Assembly: GCF_011059145.1 (NCBI RefSeq) | Contig: NZ_JAALLT010000001.1 | Location: forward strand, 603,250-667,249 | Length of the DNA: 64,000 bases | Reading direction: 5' to 3' | DNA from: Halalkalibaculum roseum | GTDB lineage: Bacteria; Bacteroidota; Rhodothermia; Balneolales; Balneolaceae | Shown here: positions 17,086 to 25,887 of the stretch, in pieces | Layout of the letters: every line of letters begins with the position of its first letter | How positions within the stretch are numbered: position 1 is the first letter of the stretch | Program-made: the position numbers and the translations under genes | The notes under the pieces: generated by a model | Seen by the model: the letters and a program-made list of their open reading frames with translations, nothing else | Databases searched by the model: none | What the model was told of the DNA's origin: nothing

Positions 17086-18825
17086 TTACTCATTACTCCT
17101 CACCTTCTCCCAAACCACACTCAGTAAAAATCCGACCGAAACAACCACTCCGGTACCCAGGGGATTGAGCCAGAGATATTCAATGGTTTTCTCAAATCCT
17201 TCCGGAATATTGCTCCAGGGCATGACGAACTGGTAGACACCGGTTTCCGGATTGTCATACAGGCGATCGAAAATAAAGACGGAGCTCATGCCGCAGATCA
17301 GTCCGGTGAGAGCACCAAAACCGTTGGCCTTTTTTACCCAGAGCAGCAGGATGAATATGCCAAGAATGGAACCGTAAAAATAGCTGCCCACCTTGTTGAC
17401 CAGTTCTATAATGGATCGTGTCTCTCCCAGGGCCAGTGCGGCAAGTGTTGCCAGCAAACCCCAGAACAGGGTTACGGCGCGGGATGATTTCAGGTACCAG
17501 GCTTCACTGCGTTCATTTTTATTAAGTCTTCGGTACCAATCCACAATAAATACCGTAGAAAGGGCATTGAGCTCACTGTCTATACTCGAGAGCGCCGCCG
17601 CAAAGATACCGGCAATGATGAGACCAATGATACCTATAGGGATCTCATTGACTATGAAATAGGGGAAGATATAATTGGTATCGTTGATACTCGATTGGGT
17701 GATGCGCTCCTGCCGTTCTTGTTCCTTATCACGTATTTCATTGAGGTAATTGTCGGCTTCAACAAAAGCCTGGGCGTTGTTCTGGTTCTTACTTTCCAGC
17801 AAATCCCTGGCAGCTTCTTTGCGCTTAAGATAGGCGGCCTGGTATTCCTGTTCCAGCACTTCACCGGCTACAATCTCTGAATTTTGCACGGTATCGGGTT
17901 CCACCGATCGAAAGGTAAGCGGGGCCGGTCCAAAAATATAAAAGACGTACAACATAACTCCCAGCAGCAGGATAAAGAACTGCATGGGTATTTTGGCATA
18001 GGCAGTAAGCAGCAGTGATTTACGGGCATCTTTTAGTGATACCGCTGTCAGGTAACGCTGCACTTGGCTTTGATCCGTCCCGAAATAGGAGAGCATTAAA
18101 AAGAGTGCTGCAATTACTCCGGTCCAGATATTGTATTTCTCGCTGATGTCAAAATTGAGATCCAGGGCTTCCAGCTTTCCGAGTGTTCCTGCCAGGTAAA
18201 AGGAATCGGAAATACTAACGTCGGGTGGCAGGCTTGTGATAATCCAGTAAAAGGAGAATATGAGACCGAACAGCATCACGGTCATCTGCTTGACATCGGT
18301 ATGAATCACCCCGGAAATACCGCCTACCATGGTGTAGAATGTGGCCGTAATACCTATGATGAGTATCGTAGGAGCCAGTGGGAAATCCAGCAACAGGGCC
18401 AGTACATATGAAGGAGCTGCGATAATAATACCGAGGCCTAACCCTCGGGAAAACAGGAATAGCAGGCTGGTAAAGAGGCGGGTTTTGAGTCCAAAACGTT
18501 CTTCCAGTACCTCATAGGCGCTGAAATTTTGAAGCTTGTGGAAAAAAGGCACCAGCGTGACGCAGAGCAAAATCATGGCAAAAGGCACGGCCAGGTAGAT
18601 CTGTACAAAGCGCATGTCTTCCACATAAGCCTGACCGGTCGTGCCGATAAAGGTGATGGCAGAAGCCTGGGTTGCCATAACCGATAGTCCCATTGCCCAC
18701 CAGGGCATGGAACGGTTTGCCAGGAAAAAGCCCTCAATGTTACTCGACTCTTTACCGTGCCGGGTACCGTCCCATATGGTATAGGCCAGGAAGGCTATAA
18801 GAATTGCCCAGTCTATCCAATGCAT
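17086..18825 (-). CDS. Sodium:solute symporter (SSS family)
   Basis: The 579-residue protein has 12-13 membrane segments with the SSS/LeuT-fold pattern: FFLANRSMPWWAMGLSVMATQ in TM1-TM2, where SSS proteins coordinate Na+, and GIFAAALSSIDSELNALST in TM8, the second Na+ site. A polar, Lys/Glu-rich insert of about 70 residues (roughly 325-395) interrupts the membrane core and is longer than usual. The substrate (sugar, amino acid, sialic acid, carboxylate) cannot be read. A 40-codon membrane peptide gene ends five bases before this start, and both are probably translated from one mRNA. Confidence 0.9.
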   Translation of the reverse strand: MHWIDWAILIAFLAYTIWDGTRHGKESSNIEGFFLANRSMPWWAMGLSVMATQASAITFIGTTGQAYVEDMRFVQIYLAVPFAMILLCVTLVPFFHKLQNFSAYEVLEERFGLKTRLFTSLLFLFSRGLGLGIIIAAPSYVLALLLDFPLAPTILIIGITATFYTMVGGISGVIHTDVKQMTVMLFGLIFSFYWIITSLPPDVSISDSFYLAGTLGKLEALDLNFDISEKYNIWTGVIAALFLMLSYFGTDQSQVQRYLTAVSLKDARKSLLLTAYAKIPMQFFILLLGVMLYVFYIFGPAPLTFRSVEPDTVQNSEIVAGEVLEQEYQAAYLKRKEAARDLLESKNQNNAQAFVEADNYLNEIRDKEQERQERITQSSINDTNYIFPYFIVNEIPIGIIGLIIAGIFAAALSSIDSELNALSTVFIVDWYRRLNKNERSEAWYLKSSRAVTLFWGLLATLAALALGETRSIIELVNKVGSYFYGSILGIFILLLWVKKANGFGALTGLICGMSSVFIFDRLYDNPETGVYQFVMPWSNIPEGFEKTIEYLWLNPLGTGVVVSVGFLLSVVWEKVRSNE

Positions 18826-18830
18826 ATGAT

Positions 18831-18953
18831 CTAAATGGGATTGTTAAACAGGAAGGTGAAAATGCCCAGCAAGATAATATACAGCAGCCCTAAAGAAAAA
18901 ACGAACCAGTAGGTGCGGGGCCCAATCTCTTTTTTTGATTTGTTATCTTCCAT
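18831..18953 (-). CDS. 40-aa single-span membrane peptide upstream of SSS symporter
   Basis: A complete frame from ATG (18953-18951) to TAG (18833-18831) encodes 40 residues: a charged cytoplasmic start MEDNKSKKEIGPRTYW, then one hydrophobic helix (FVFSLGLLYIILLGIFTFLF), ending NNPI. The stop lies five bases before the symporter ATG, so translation is likely coupled. The composition is clearly that of a membrane protein and not of random sequence. It could be a small accessory subunit of the symporter, by analogy with small partners such as those of other SSS-family and respiratory complexes. No known family is claimed. Confidence 0.7.
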   Translation of the reverse strand: MEDNKSKKEIGPRTYWFVFSLGLLYIILLGIFTFLFNNPI

Positions 18954-19000
18954 GTTGGTCTGTGAAATAGTTGCAGAAATCCTGTTATATACTAAGGAAT

Positions 19001-19068
19001 GCAGAATTCAGGAGTCAGAATGGTATACAGAAGGTTCTATTTCCTGAATTCAGACTTCTGGATTCTGC
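19001..19068. repeat. Imperfect inverted repeat (GAATTCAG family)
   Basis: GCAGAATTCAGGAG (19001-19014) and CTTCTGGATTCTGC (19055-19068) form 14-bp arms with two mismatches in the divergent spacer between the symporter unit and the NlpE-like gene. Confidence 0.5.
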
Positions 19069-19143
19069 TTTTCCGGAACTTTATCCTCAGTTTTCATTTG
19101 ATTATATAAGAATCCCTTTGAAATACCAATTAGTTTAATTTTG

Positions 19144-19884
19144 ATGATGGCAAGAATGGTCAAAAGATCAGTGTTATTTGTTGTAGGACTAATGGTGTTA
19201 GCCGCCTGTAGTTCTCCCCAAAAGAATATGGAAAAATTACTTGCGGGAAAAAGTTACGGTGGAGTTATACCCTGTGCGGATTGCGAAGGAATTGCCTATA
19301 GCCTAAGCTTCTATGCCAATAGCCGTTTTCAGAGTGAATCTATGTACATCGGCAAAAGTAACAAGACATTTATCAGTGAAGGATCCTGGCAGACGGCTGG
19401 AGATTCAACCATTACCCTGCTTCCGGAAGAAGGGGATTCCCGCCGATTAAAAGTTGTTGGTGGAGAGTTCCTGCTGTTGGATCGGTTAGGGGAAGAAATT
19501 GAAGGTAAACTTGCTTCAAGATATATGTTGCGGAATACCGATCACAGGTCTCTTATGGGAACGATACATGCCGATGATAGCACATCTATCGATTTCAAGG
19601 CTCATGGCAATGAACCTTTCTGGGGACTTGAAATCGACCGGGATTCGCTGATTACTTTTAAAGTAGTCAGCGGTGATTCGTTGGGAGTGGTTATTGCTGA
19701 TGTAAAAGCTGATTCTAGTGGTGGAGAGCTTACATTTTTAAGTAAACCGAATAACGATTCCCTGAATATTGCATTGCACCCCATCGGCTGCATGGACAAC
19801 ATGTCGGGAAAGGTCTATGATTACCGAGTATTTGTAACTCAAGGGGAGAAGAAGTATTTCGGTTGCGGTGGTTTTATTCAATAG
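19144..19884 (+). CDS. NlpE-like lipoprotein with COG3650-like C-terminus
   Basis: The protein of 246 residues has a lipoprotein signal (VVGLMVLAAC, Cys22). The next domain shows GGVIPCADCEGIAYSL with C44xxC47, the signature of the NlpE N-terminal domain, which in enterobacteria senses copper, redox and surface contact. From about residue 140 a second domain (HGNEPFWGLEID ... GCMDNMSGKVYDYRV ... GCGGF) resembles the COG3650 lipoprotein family. A TTG lies one codon upstream; the tandem ATGs at 19144 and 19147 or ATG 19156 are more likely starts, the last giving the most typical signal peptide. It acts in the periplasm or outer membrane; the function is inferred by family only. Confidence 0.8.
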   Translation: MMARMVKRSVLFVVGLMVLAACSSPQKNMEKLLAGKSYGGVIPCADCEGIAYSLSFYANSRFQSESMYIGKSNKTFISEGSWQTAGDSTITLLPEEGDSRRLKVVGGEFLLLDRLGEEIEGKLASRYMLRNTDHRSLMGTIHADDSTSIDFKAHGNEPFWGLEIDRDSLITFKVVSGDSLGVVIADVKADSSGGELTFLSKPNNDSLNIALHPIGCMDNMSGKVYDYRVFVTQGEKKYFGCGGFIQ

Positions 19885-19925
19885 AGCACGGATGAAGCGG
19901 AACAAACTGATTTACGCTGATTTTG

Positions 19926-21086
19926 TTATGAAGTGGAGCCGGATGATTTCAATATATTTTTAAGTGCTTCTATATCTTCTTCCTCATTATACACGTTCGG
20001 TGCGATTCGAATGGCTGAGCCCCTGACGGATACATGAATATTATGATCGGTGAGATTTTGTTGCAGTTCTTTGGCTGAGATGTGTTCCGGCAGACGGATG
20101 CCGAAGAGGTGGTGGCTTCTCCATTCCGTGTCCTCTATCTGAAATCCTAATTGTGGCAGTTCTTCTACCAGCTGTTGGGTGAGATCCTTGCAATAGTTTT
20201 GAATATTTTTCGGTTCCCACTCCAGCAGTTGCTCCAGAGCTTTGATCATCATTGGCACGAGGATGAAATTGCTGCGTTCTCCTACATCAAAGCGGATAGA
20301 GCCCGGTTGGTATTCATCCACATAATTGACCAGTCCGGCAAAATCCTCACTTCCTTTGCGATCCAGCCAGCCTTCTTCCAGCGGGATACCTTCCCGAAAT
20401 CTCGGTCCGAAGTAACCCAGGGCTATGGAATACGGTCCCATGAGCCACTTGTAACCGGCACAGATCAGGGCATCCGGCCGGATTTCCTGAATGTCAAAGG
20501 GTAGAGCTCCCACTGACTGTGTTCCATCAATAACCAGGAAGGCACCGATTTCACGACATTTTTTGCCAATGGAGATCAAATCAAAGAGCGTGCCGTCGGT
20601 CCAGTGAACATTTCCGATGGCGACCATCAGCGTATTTTTGTCGATGGCATCCAGGATGTGTTCATTCCACCGCTTGCCGCGTCCTTTCGGTTTATCAGGG
20701 GCCTTGATGATTTCTAATTGTGCATCCGTTTCATCACAATACCGCATCCAGGGATAGACATTGCTCGGAAATTGCTCCCCCACTACGATGATCTTTTTGG
20801 AGGTATCTCGCGGGAGGTTTTTAGCAACAGTTGAAAGACCGTAAGAGGCAGAAGGGAGGATGGCAACCCGGTTGGCCTTCGGAGCATTCACCAATTGTGC
20901 GAAGAGACTGCGCAGGCGGTCGCTGTCTTTGAAAAAATGCTCGGGAGATACTTTCCACGGAGTTCGTTTCTGCTCAATGCCTCGTTTCCCGGCTTCTTCC
21001 ACCGATTTCAGTATCGGGGAAAAGTATGCGCAGTTCAGATAATGATGATCTTCAGGAAGAGAAAACAGGTGTTTCTGGCAGTCCAT
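19926..21086 (-). CDS. Class V aminotransferase (PLP-dependent)
   Basis: The 386-residue cytoplasmic protein has the fold-type I PLP layout of class V aminotransferases and cysteine desulfurases: the N-terminal HHYLNCAYFSPI substrate loop, FLVIDGTQSVGALPFDI with the Asp that contacts the pyridine nitrogen, and the Schiff-base lysine in CAGYKWLMGPYS (near residue 213). No cysteine sits at the position of the IscS/SufS catalytic Cys loop, so a desulfurase role is less likely; isopenicillin-N-epimerase-like or kynureninase-like activities are possible. The neighbours do not indicate a substrate. Confidence 0.85.
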   Translation of the reverse strand: MDCQKHLFSLPEDHHYLNCAYFSPILKSVEEAGKRGIEQKRTPWKVSPEHFFKDSDRLRSLFAQLVNAPKANRVAILPSASYGLSTVAKNLPRDTSKKIIVVGEQFPSNVYPWMRYCDETDAQLEIIKAPDKPKGRGKRWNEHILDAIDKNTLMVAIGNVHWTDGTLFDLISIGKKCREIGAFLVIDGTQSVGALPFDIQEIRPDALICAGYKWLMGPYSIALGYFGPRFREGIPLEEGWLDRKGSEDFAGLVNYVDEYQPGSIRFDVGERSNFILVPMMIKALEQLLEWEPKNIQNYCKDLTQQLVEELPQLGFQIEDTEWRSHHLFGIRLPEHISAKELQQNLTDHNIHVSVRGSAIRIAPNVYNEEEDIEALKNILKSSGSTS

Positions 21087-21160
21087 AGTCAGAATTCAGG
21101 GTTCAAGTTACAAGATTAAGGCATTGTAGTTAAGAACAGTAAACGTTCAAGATGATACTT

Positions 21161-21832
21161 TCAACTATCAACATGTAACTTGTCTGTGATTTTAAAACTC
21201 TCAGGTCCGAACTGAAACAGCACATCCAGGATGCAGCACCACGGTTCAAAACCGTCAAAATGCTGCCGGTACTCGGGATGTTTAAAATCCGGTTCTGCTT
21301 TACACTCAGCCTGACGCAGGTAATGTCGGCTGTCGTGCTCCTGGAAGAGGGTGCTAGCCCCCAAACGTTTTACAAGCTCATCAGGATTGGATGTATACTC
21401 TTCAAGATCGCTAGCGAATTCATAATGTATAGAAAGCTCCATAAACTGAAACAATCGTTTTTGGATATGTAATATAAAAGGCTTCAGGTATTTATATTCA
21501 CCCGCTGATCTGAAATCGGCATTGATTTCCGGCTCGTAAAAATCATAATACACACTGTTGCGATAGTTGTACCTGATGCTACGTAACAATGGAGTGATCC
21601 AGTCTTCACTATGATCAATACGAACATCTTTAATGGCTTTCTTACGATCTTCGGTGAGGATGGGAATATTGATCCACTGTGTGCCCTCCGGTGTTCTGAT
21701 TTGAGTCCTGTGAACCCGGCTCTTGCGTGACCACTGCTCGACATCCTGCAATACAACCCGATCGGCCTGCAGAATAATGGCCAGGTCATACAAATTCGGG
21801 GCAAATTGCGGGGTTAAGAGTGCGAGTTTCAT
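21161..21832 (-). CDS. WbqC family protein
   Basis: The 223-residue protein matches the WbqC-like family (PF08889): LTPQFAPNLYDLAIILQADRVVLQDVEQWSRKS at the start, then HRTQIRTPEGTQWINIPI and DHSEDWITPLLRSIRYNY. WbqC proteins are found in O-antigen clusters and in genomes with unusual sugar nucleotides; an acyl- or amide-forming role has been suggested but not shown. The gene lies between the aminotransferase and a GxxExxY gene on the same strand. Confidence 0.85.
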   Translation of the reverse strand: MKLALLTPQFAPNLYDLAIILQADRVVLQDVEQWSRKSRVHRTQIRTPEGTQWINIPILTEDRKKAIKDVRIDHSEDWITPLLRSIRYNYRNSVYYDFYEPEINADFRSAGEYKYLKPFILHIQKRLFQFMELSIHYEFASDLEEYTSNPDELVKRLGASTLFQEHDSRHYLRQAECKAEPDFKHPEYRQHFDGFEPWCCILDVLFQFGPESFKITDKLHVDS

Positions 21833-21835
21833 ATT

Positions 21836-22315
21836 ACCACTAAGACACTTAATTCACTTAGCATTTATTATTCTTTATCGAGTTTTGCGAATTCTTCTGT
21901 AACAAGCGGTACCAGATTATGTACTATATTTTCGCAATGGAAATTGATGAGCAACCCTTTTGGTTTTTGAGTCAGCCTAAGATACGTCAATAACTGTGCT
22001 TTGAAAACCGGTAAAATTAGTTCAACAGCTTTCAACTCTACAATGACTAAATCATTGACAAGTAAATCTAATTTTAAACTTTGATCCAGAAGTCTGCTCT
22101 TATAATAAATTGGAATAGTTAACTGAGATATGACTTTTAAACCTTGTTCTTTTATCTCTTCAATCAAGCATTTTTCATAAATAGACTCCAACAGTCCCGG
22201 ACCAAGATTTTTATGCACTTCAATGGCACAGCCAACTACATCATAAGCTATCTGATTAACATACTTTTGAGTGACCTTCATAATAATATTTAGTGACCAA
22301 TGGTGCCTTAGTGGT
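21836..22315. repeat. Inverted 13-bp repeats flanking the GxxExxY gene
   Basis: ACCACTAAGACAC (21836-21848) and GTGCCTTAGTGGT (22303-22315) are inverted copies with one mismatch. They enclose only the GxxExxY reading frame (21868-22281), as the ends of a small element would. Confidence 0.55.
21868..22281 (-). CDS. GxxExxY protein
   Basis: The 137-residue protein carries the family signature GPGLLESIYE, with Gly29, Glu32 and Tyr35, followed by the PD-(D/E)XK-like strand pattern LKLDLLVNDLVIVELKAV (about 70-87), which would place an acidic residue and an ExK pair at a nuclease-like centre. The family (PF13366) is widespread and found in variable copy number; the function is not established. 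Short inverted repeats lie on each side, which suggests the gene travels with a repeat element. Confidence 0.88.
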   Translation of the reverse strand: MKVTQKYVNQIAYDVVGCAIEVHKNLGPGLLESIYEKCLIEEIKEQGLKVISQLTIPIYYKSRLLDQSLKLDLLVNDLVIVELKAVELILPVFKAQLLTYLRLTQKPKGLLINFHCENIVHNLVPLVTEEFAKLDKE

Positions 22316-22444
22316 TATTTGTATGACCGATGATGAGCTGATTCCTTACATTTATTTAAATGATACTTATTAGCACCTATGCCTCAGAAGCTTTATTTTT
22401 GACCACGCTAAAAAGTAATTCGAAAAACATTTCAAACATTATTT

Positions 22445-23932
22445 ATGGAAGGCACTGTACGTGTACGTTTTGCCCCTTCGCCGACGGGTATGTTGCATAT
22501 CGGCGGACTAAGAACCGCACTGTTTAACTATTTGTTTGCTAAAGGTCATCCGGGCGGAGTTTTTGTGCTGCGCATTGAAGACACTGATCGATCACGATAC
22601 GTCGAGGAAGCCGAAGAGGATATCGTCAATTCCCTGGTTTGGGCGGGAATGGATTTCGACGAAGGTCCCGGCAAGCCCGGAAAATTCGGCCCCTACCGTC
22701 AAAGCGAACGCAAGGATATCTATGAAGACTATGCCGAACAGCTGGTAGAGCAGGGCAATGCCTATTATGCCTTCGACACTACCGAAGAACTGGACCAGAT
22801 GCGCGAGCGTCTTCAAAAGTCGGGCAATCCTTCTCCGAAATATGATGCCATCACCCGCATGTCCATGAAAAACAGCCTCACCTTGCCGCAGGAGGAAGTT
22901 GAGCGCAAGCTCGAAGAGGGTGAGGAATATGTAATACGCCTAAAGGTACCTCGTCGTGAAACCATCCGTTTTGAAGACGAGATCCGTGGATTTGTGTCTT
23001 TTGAAAGCAAGGGACTGGACGATCAGGTACTGCTGAAATCTGACGGCATGCCGACCTATCACCTGGCGAATGTAGTGGATGATCATCTGATGGAAATCAC
23101 CCACGTGATTCGCGGTGAAGAGTGGCTCAGCAGTGCACCCAAGCACATTTTGATGTACGAGTATTTCGGCTGGGAGCCACCCAAAATGGCTCACCTTCCT
23201 TTGATTATGTCACCTAGCGGGGGCAAGCTTTCGAAGCGAAAAGCTGAGACTGAGGGCATTCCCATTAATACCCGGGATTATATCGAACAGAAGTTTGAGC
23301 CCGAAGCACTGGTCAACTTTTTGGCCTACCTGGGGTGGAGTCCGGGCGACGATTCCGAGATTCATTCCCTGGAAGAACTGACCGAAATGTTTAGTCTGGA
23401 TCGCGTCAGCAAGGGCGGGGCTGTATTCGACTACAAAAAACTGATCTGGTATAATGAGCACTACCTGCGGGAAAAACCGGCAGAGCAGCTGTATCCGAAA
23501 ATACGAACCATCGCCGAAGAGCATGGCATCACTCCTGACAAAGCCTATATGCTTGAGATCATCCCACTAATGAAGGAGCGGGTCAGCAAGATTGAGGATT
23601 TCATTACCCAGGGTAAGTTCTTTTTCGAAGATCCTGAGGAGTACGAAGAGCAGGCTAAAAAGAAATGGAAAGACGACAGCGCGGAACTGCTTGAAGCCTA
23701 TCTGGAAAAGCTGGAAGATATTGATGACAAATATTTCAAAGCCGATACGCTTAAATCCAATCTGAAAGAGGTCATTGATGCCCACGATGTTGGATTCGGC
23801 AAGCTGATGATGCCTTTGCGAATTGCCACAACCGGGATGGGGCACGGACCCGATCTGTTCCCCTCGCTGGAGCTACTGGGCAAGGAGACCACCATCCGAA
23901 GAATTCAACGAGCTGTTGAAGAACTGGGCTAA
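22445..23932 (+). CDS. gltX: Glutamate--tRNA ligase
   Basis: GltX charges tRNA-Glu with glutamate in the cytoplasm. The 495-residue protein has the class I synthetase marks: VRFAPSPTGMLHIGG (residues 6-20, the HIGH site as HIGG) and KLSKRKAETEG (near 260, the KMSKR loop). The catalytic domain is followed by the helical anticodon-binding part rich in Glu and Lys (about 330-480). Its length is normal for the discriminating or non-discriminating bacterial enzyme, and the two cannot be told apart here. It is transcribed alone. Confidence 0.96.
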   Translation: MEGTVRVRFAPSPTGMLHIGGLRTALFNYLFAKGHPGGVFVLRIEDTDRSRYVEEAEEDIVNSLVWAGMDFDEGPGKPGKFGPYRQSERKDIYEDYAEQLVEQGNAYYAFDTTEELDQMRERLQKSGNPSPKYDAITRMSMKNSLTLPQEEVERKLEEGEEYVIRLKVPRRETIRFEDEIRGFVSFESKGLDDQVLLKSDGMPTYHLANVVDDHLMEITHVIRGEEWLSSAPKHILMYEYFGWEPPKMAHLPLIMSPSGGKLSKRKAETEGIPINTRDYIEQKFEPEALVNFLAYLGWSPGDDSEIHSLEELTEMFSLDRVSKGGAVFDYKKLIWYNEHYLREKPAEQLYPKIRTIAEEHGITPDKAYMLEIIPLMKERVSKIEDFITQGKFFFEDPEEYEEQAKKKWKDDSAELLEAYLEKLEDIDDKYFKADTLKSNLKEVIDAHDVGFGKLMMPLRIATTGMGHGPDLFPSLELLGKETTIRRIQRAVEELG

Positions 23933-24104
23933 TATGATGGAACACGGGTGACACAGATTTAACTGATTGTAAAGGTTAAATGGCTAAGTAAAATGACCAG
24001 ACGATAACCGGCCCAATTATAAAAATCTGTGAACGGTGTTGTATTTTCTAAGATCATTTATGTATTGTTGGTCTGTCATTTGATTTAATTAGGCATGTGA
24101 TCTT

Positions 24105-25838
24105 ATGAAGCAAAAATTTTTACTCTTAGGCCTCTGTGCCTTTGCCATACTTATTTGGGTGAATTCAGGATTCGCTGCTCCGGAGACCGCAGAACTTGCC
24201 CAAGAGACTGCTCAACAGGCCTCCGGAAGTCAGGTTTCCTGGACCAGCATCCTGCCTCCGCTGGTTGCTATCGGCATTGCCTTGATTTTCAAGCAGGTCC
24301 TTTTTGCCTTGTTTCTTGGCATCTGGTCAGGTGCGCTGCTCTCAACCGGCTTCAGCTTTGCCAATATCTTCAATACGTTCTTTACCACTCTCACTGACTA
24401 TATTGTTCCTGCTGCTGCCGATGAGAGTCATATGAGCATCATGATTTTTACGATACTGATCGGTGGAATGGTCGGAATTATAACCGACAATGGTGGAACG
24501 CGAGGGGTCATCCGGGCAATCACACGATTTATTAAGACCAAGGTGCAGGGCCAGTTGGTTACTGCGCTGATGGGCTTTATCGTCTTTTTTGATGATTACG
24601 CCAATACCATGGTAGTTGGCAACACCATGCGACCTCTTACCGACAGGTTGCGCATTTCACGGGCCAAGCTGGCTTACCTGGTGGATGCTACGGCAGCACC
24701 TATCGCCACAGTTGCACTGGTCAGTACCTGGATCGGTGCAATGGTTGGCTTTATCGCGGATGCGGAATCCAAAATGCCGAACTTCAATGAGGCGGCCTAC
24801 GCAGTATTTATTAATTCTCTGCCCTACAACTTCTATGCGTTTTTTACCATACTTTTTGTAATACTAATTGCATGGTCGGGTCGAGACTTTTCAACCATGC
24901 TAAAGTCTCGTATCAACCTTTATAAGGCCAAGCATGATCCGCATTTAGATACCTATAACCTTTGGAAAGATAAGATTGATGAGGATGAGAAAGAGAAAAA
25001 AACTACCCACTGGGTAAATGCAGCTCTGCCAATACTCACACTTGTTTTTGGTACCATTGCCGGACTTGTAATCACCGGTGAAGGGAATACCATTCAGGAG
25101 ATTATCGAGACGGCTGATTCGTATAAGGCATTGCTTTGGGGGTCACTCTTATCGATTGCCGTGGCCATAATCATGACCTTGGTACAAAAAATTCTAAGTG
25201 TTGAGAAAATGCTGGAGGGCATGCTGGAGGGCATGCATACCATGTTCGACGGTCTTCTGATCTTGGTACTGGCATGGTCACTGAGTGCAGTCACTGTTGA
25301 ATTGGGTACTGCAGACTATTTGATGTCAGTTTTCGGAGAGACACTGAATCCCTTCTGGTTGCCGGCGCTGGTGCTGATACTTTCGGCACTAACTGCTTTT
25401 GCCACTGGATCCAGCTGGGGCACTATGGGTATCCTGATGCCGCTGGTCGTTCCTCTGGCCTGGGAGATCGGTAATAACAGCGGATTACCTTTTGAAGTGA
25501 CCCATGAAATTATTTACGCTTCCGTAAGTTCCGTTCTGGCAGGATCGGTTTGGGGAGATCACTGTTCACCTATATCCGATACCACTATTTTGAGCTCTAT
25601 AGCTACCCAGTGCGATCATGTGGAGCATGTCAACACCCAACTGCCCTATGCGATGATTGTCGGTACCATAAGTGTTATAGGCATGATCGGAATGCTGGTT
25701 CTTGGCATACCGTGGTGGATCATTTATCCGATGGGTGTGGTAGCCATTGTGACAATCATTTATACCTTCGGTAAAGTACCCGATCCTGCCGATTACACTC
25801 CCGAAGGTAAAGCTCCTGCCGTCACACGTATAGAGTGA
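24105..25838 (+). CDS. NhaC-family Na+/H+ antiporter (first copy)
   Basis: The 577-residue protein begins with a cleavable-looking or extra first hydrophobic segment (LGLCAFAILIWVNSGFAA), a polar Gln/Thr-rich stretch, then 11-12 membrane segments. The NhaC superfamily marks are present: FDDYANTMVVGNTMRPL near residue 165, VDATAAPIATVALVSTW near 190, and SVWGDHCSPISDTTILSS near 482. It would exchange Na+ for H+, or a related solute such as malate/lactate. The N-terminal extension distinguishes it from the 451-residue copy at 33241-34596. Confidence 0.88.
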   Translation: MKQKFLLLGLCAFAILIWVNSGFAAPETAELAQETAQQASGSQVSWTSILPPLVAIGIALIFKQVLFALFLGIWSGALLSTGFSFANIFNTFFTTLTDYIVPAAADESHMSIMIFTILIGGMVGIITDNGGTRGVIRAITRFIKTKVQGQLVTALMGFIVFFDDYANTMVVGNTMRPLTDRLRISRAKLAYLVDATAAPIATVALVSTWIGAMVGFIADAESKMPNFNEAAYAVFINSLPYNFYAFFTILFVILIAWSGRDFSTMLKSRINLYKAKHDPHLDTYNLWKDKIDEDEKEKKTTHWVNAALPILTLVFGTIAGLVITGEGNTIQEIIETADSYKALLWGSLLSIAVAIIMTLVQKILSVEKMLEGMLEGMHTMFDGLLILVLAWSLSAVTVELGTADYLMSVFGETLNPFWLPALVLILSALTAFATGSSWGTMGILMPLVVPLAWEIGNNSGLPFEVTHEIIYASVSSVLAGSVWGDHCSPISDTTILSSIATQCDHVEHVNTQLPYAMIVGTISVIGMIGMLVLGIPWWIIYPMGVVAIVTIIYTFGKVPDPADYTPEGKAPAVTRIE

Positions 25839-25840
25839 AT

Positions 25841-25887
25841 GGAACACATATGACGCAGGTTGAACAGATCCGCGTCATCCGTGTTCT
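25841..25887. repeat. Hairpin between convergent genes
   Basis: GGAACACATATGACGCAGG (25841-25859) and ATCCGCGTCATCCGTGTTCT (25868-25887) are imperfect inverted arms. They lie in the 36-bp gap between the convergent NhaC and NRDE genes and run through the NRDE stop codon (25875-25877). The GAACACGGATGACGC core recurs in degraded form near 23940 and 24040. Confidence 0.55.
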
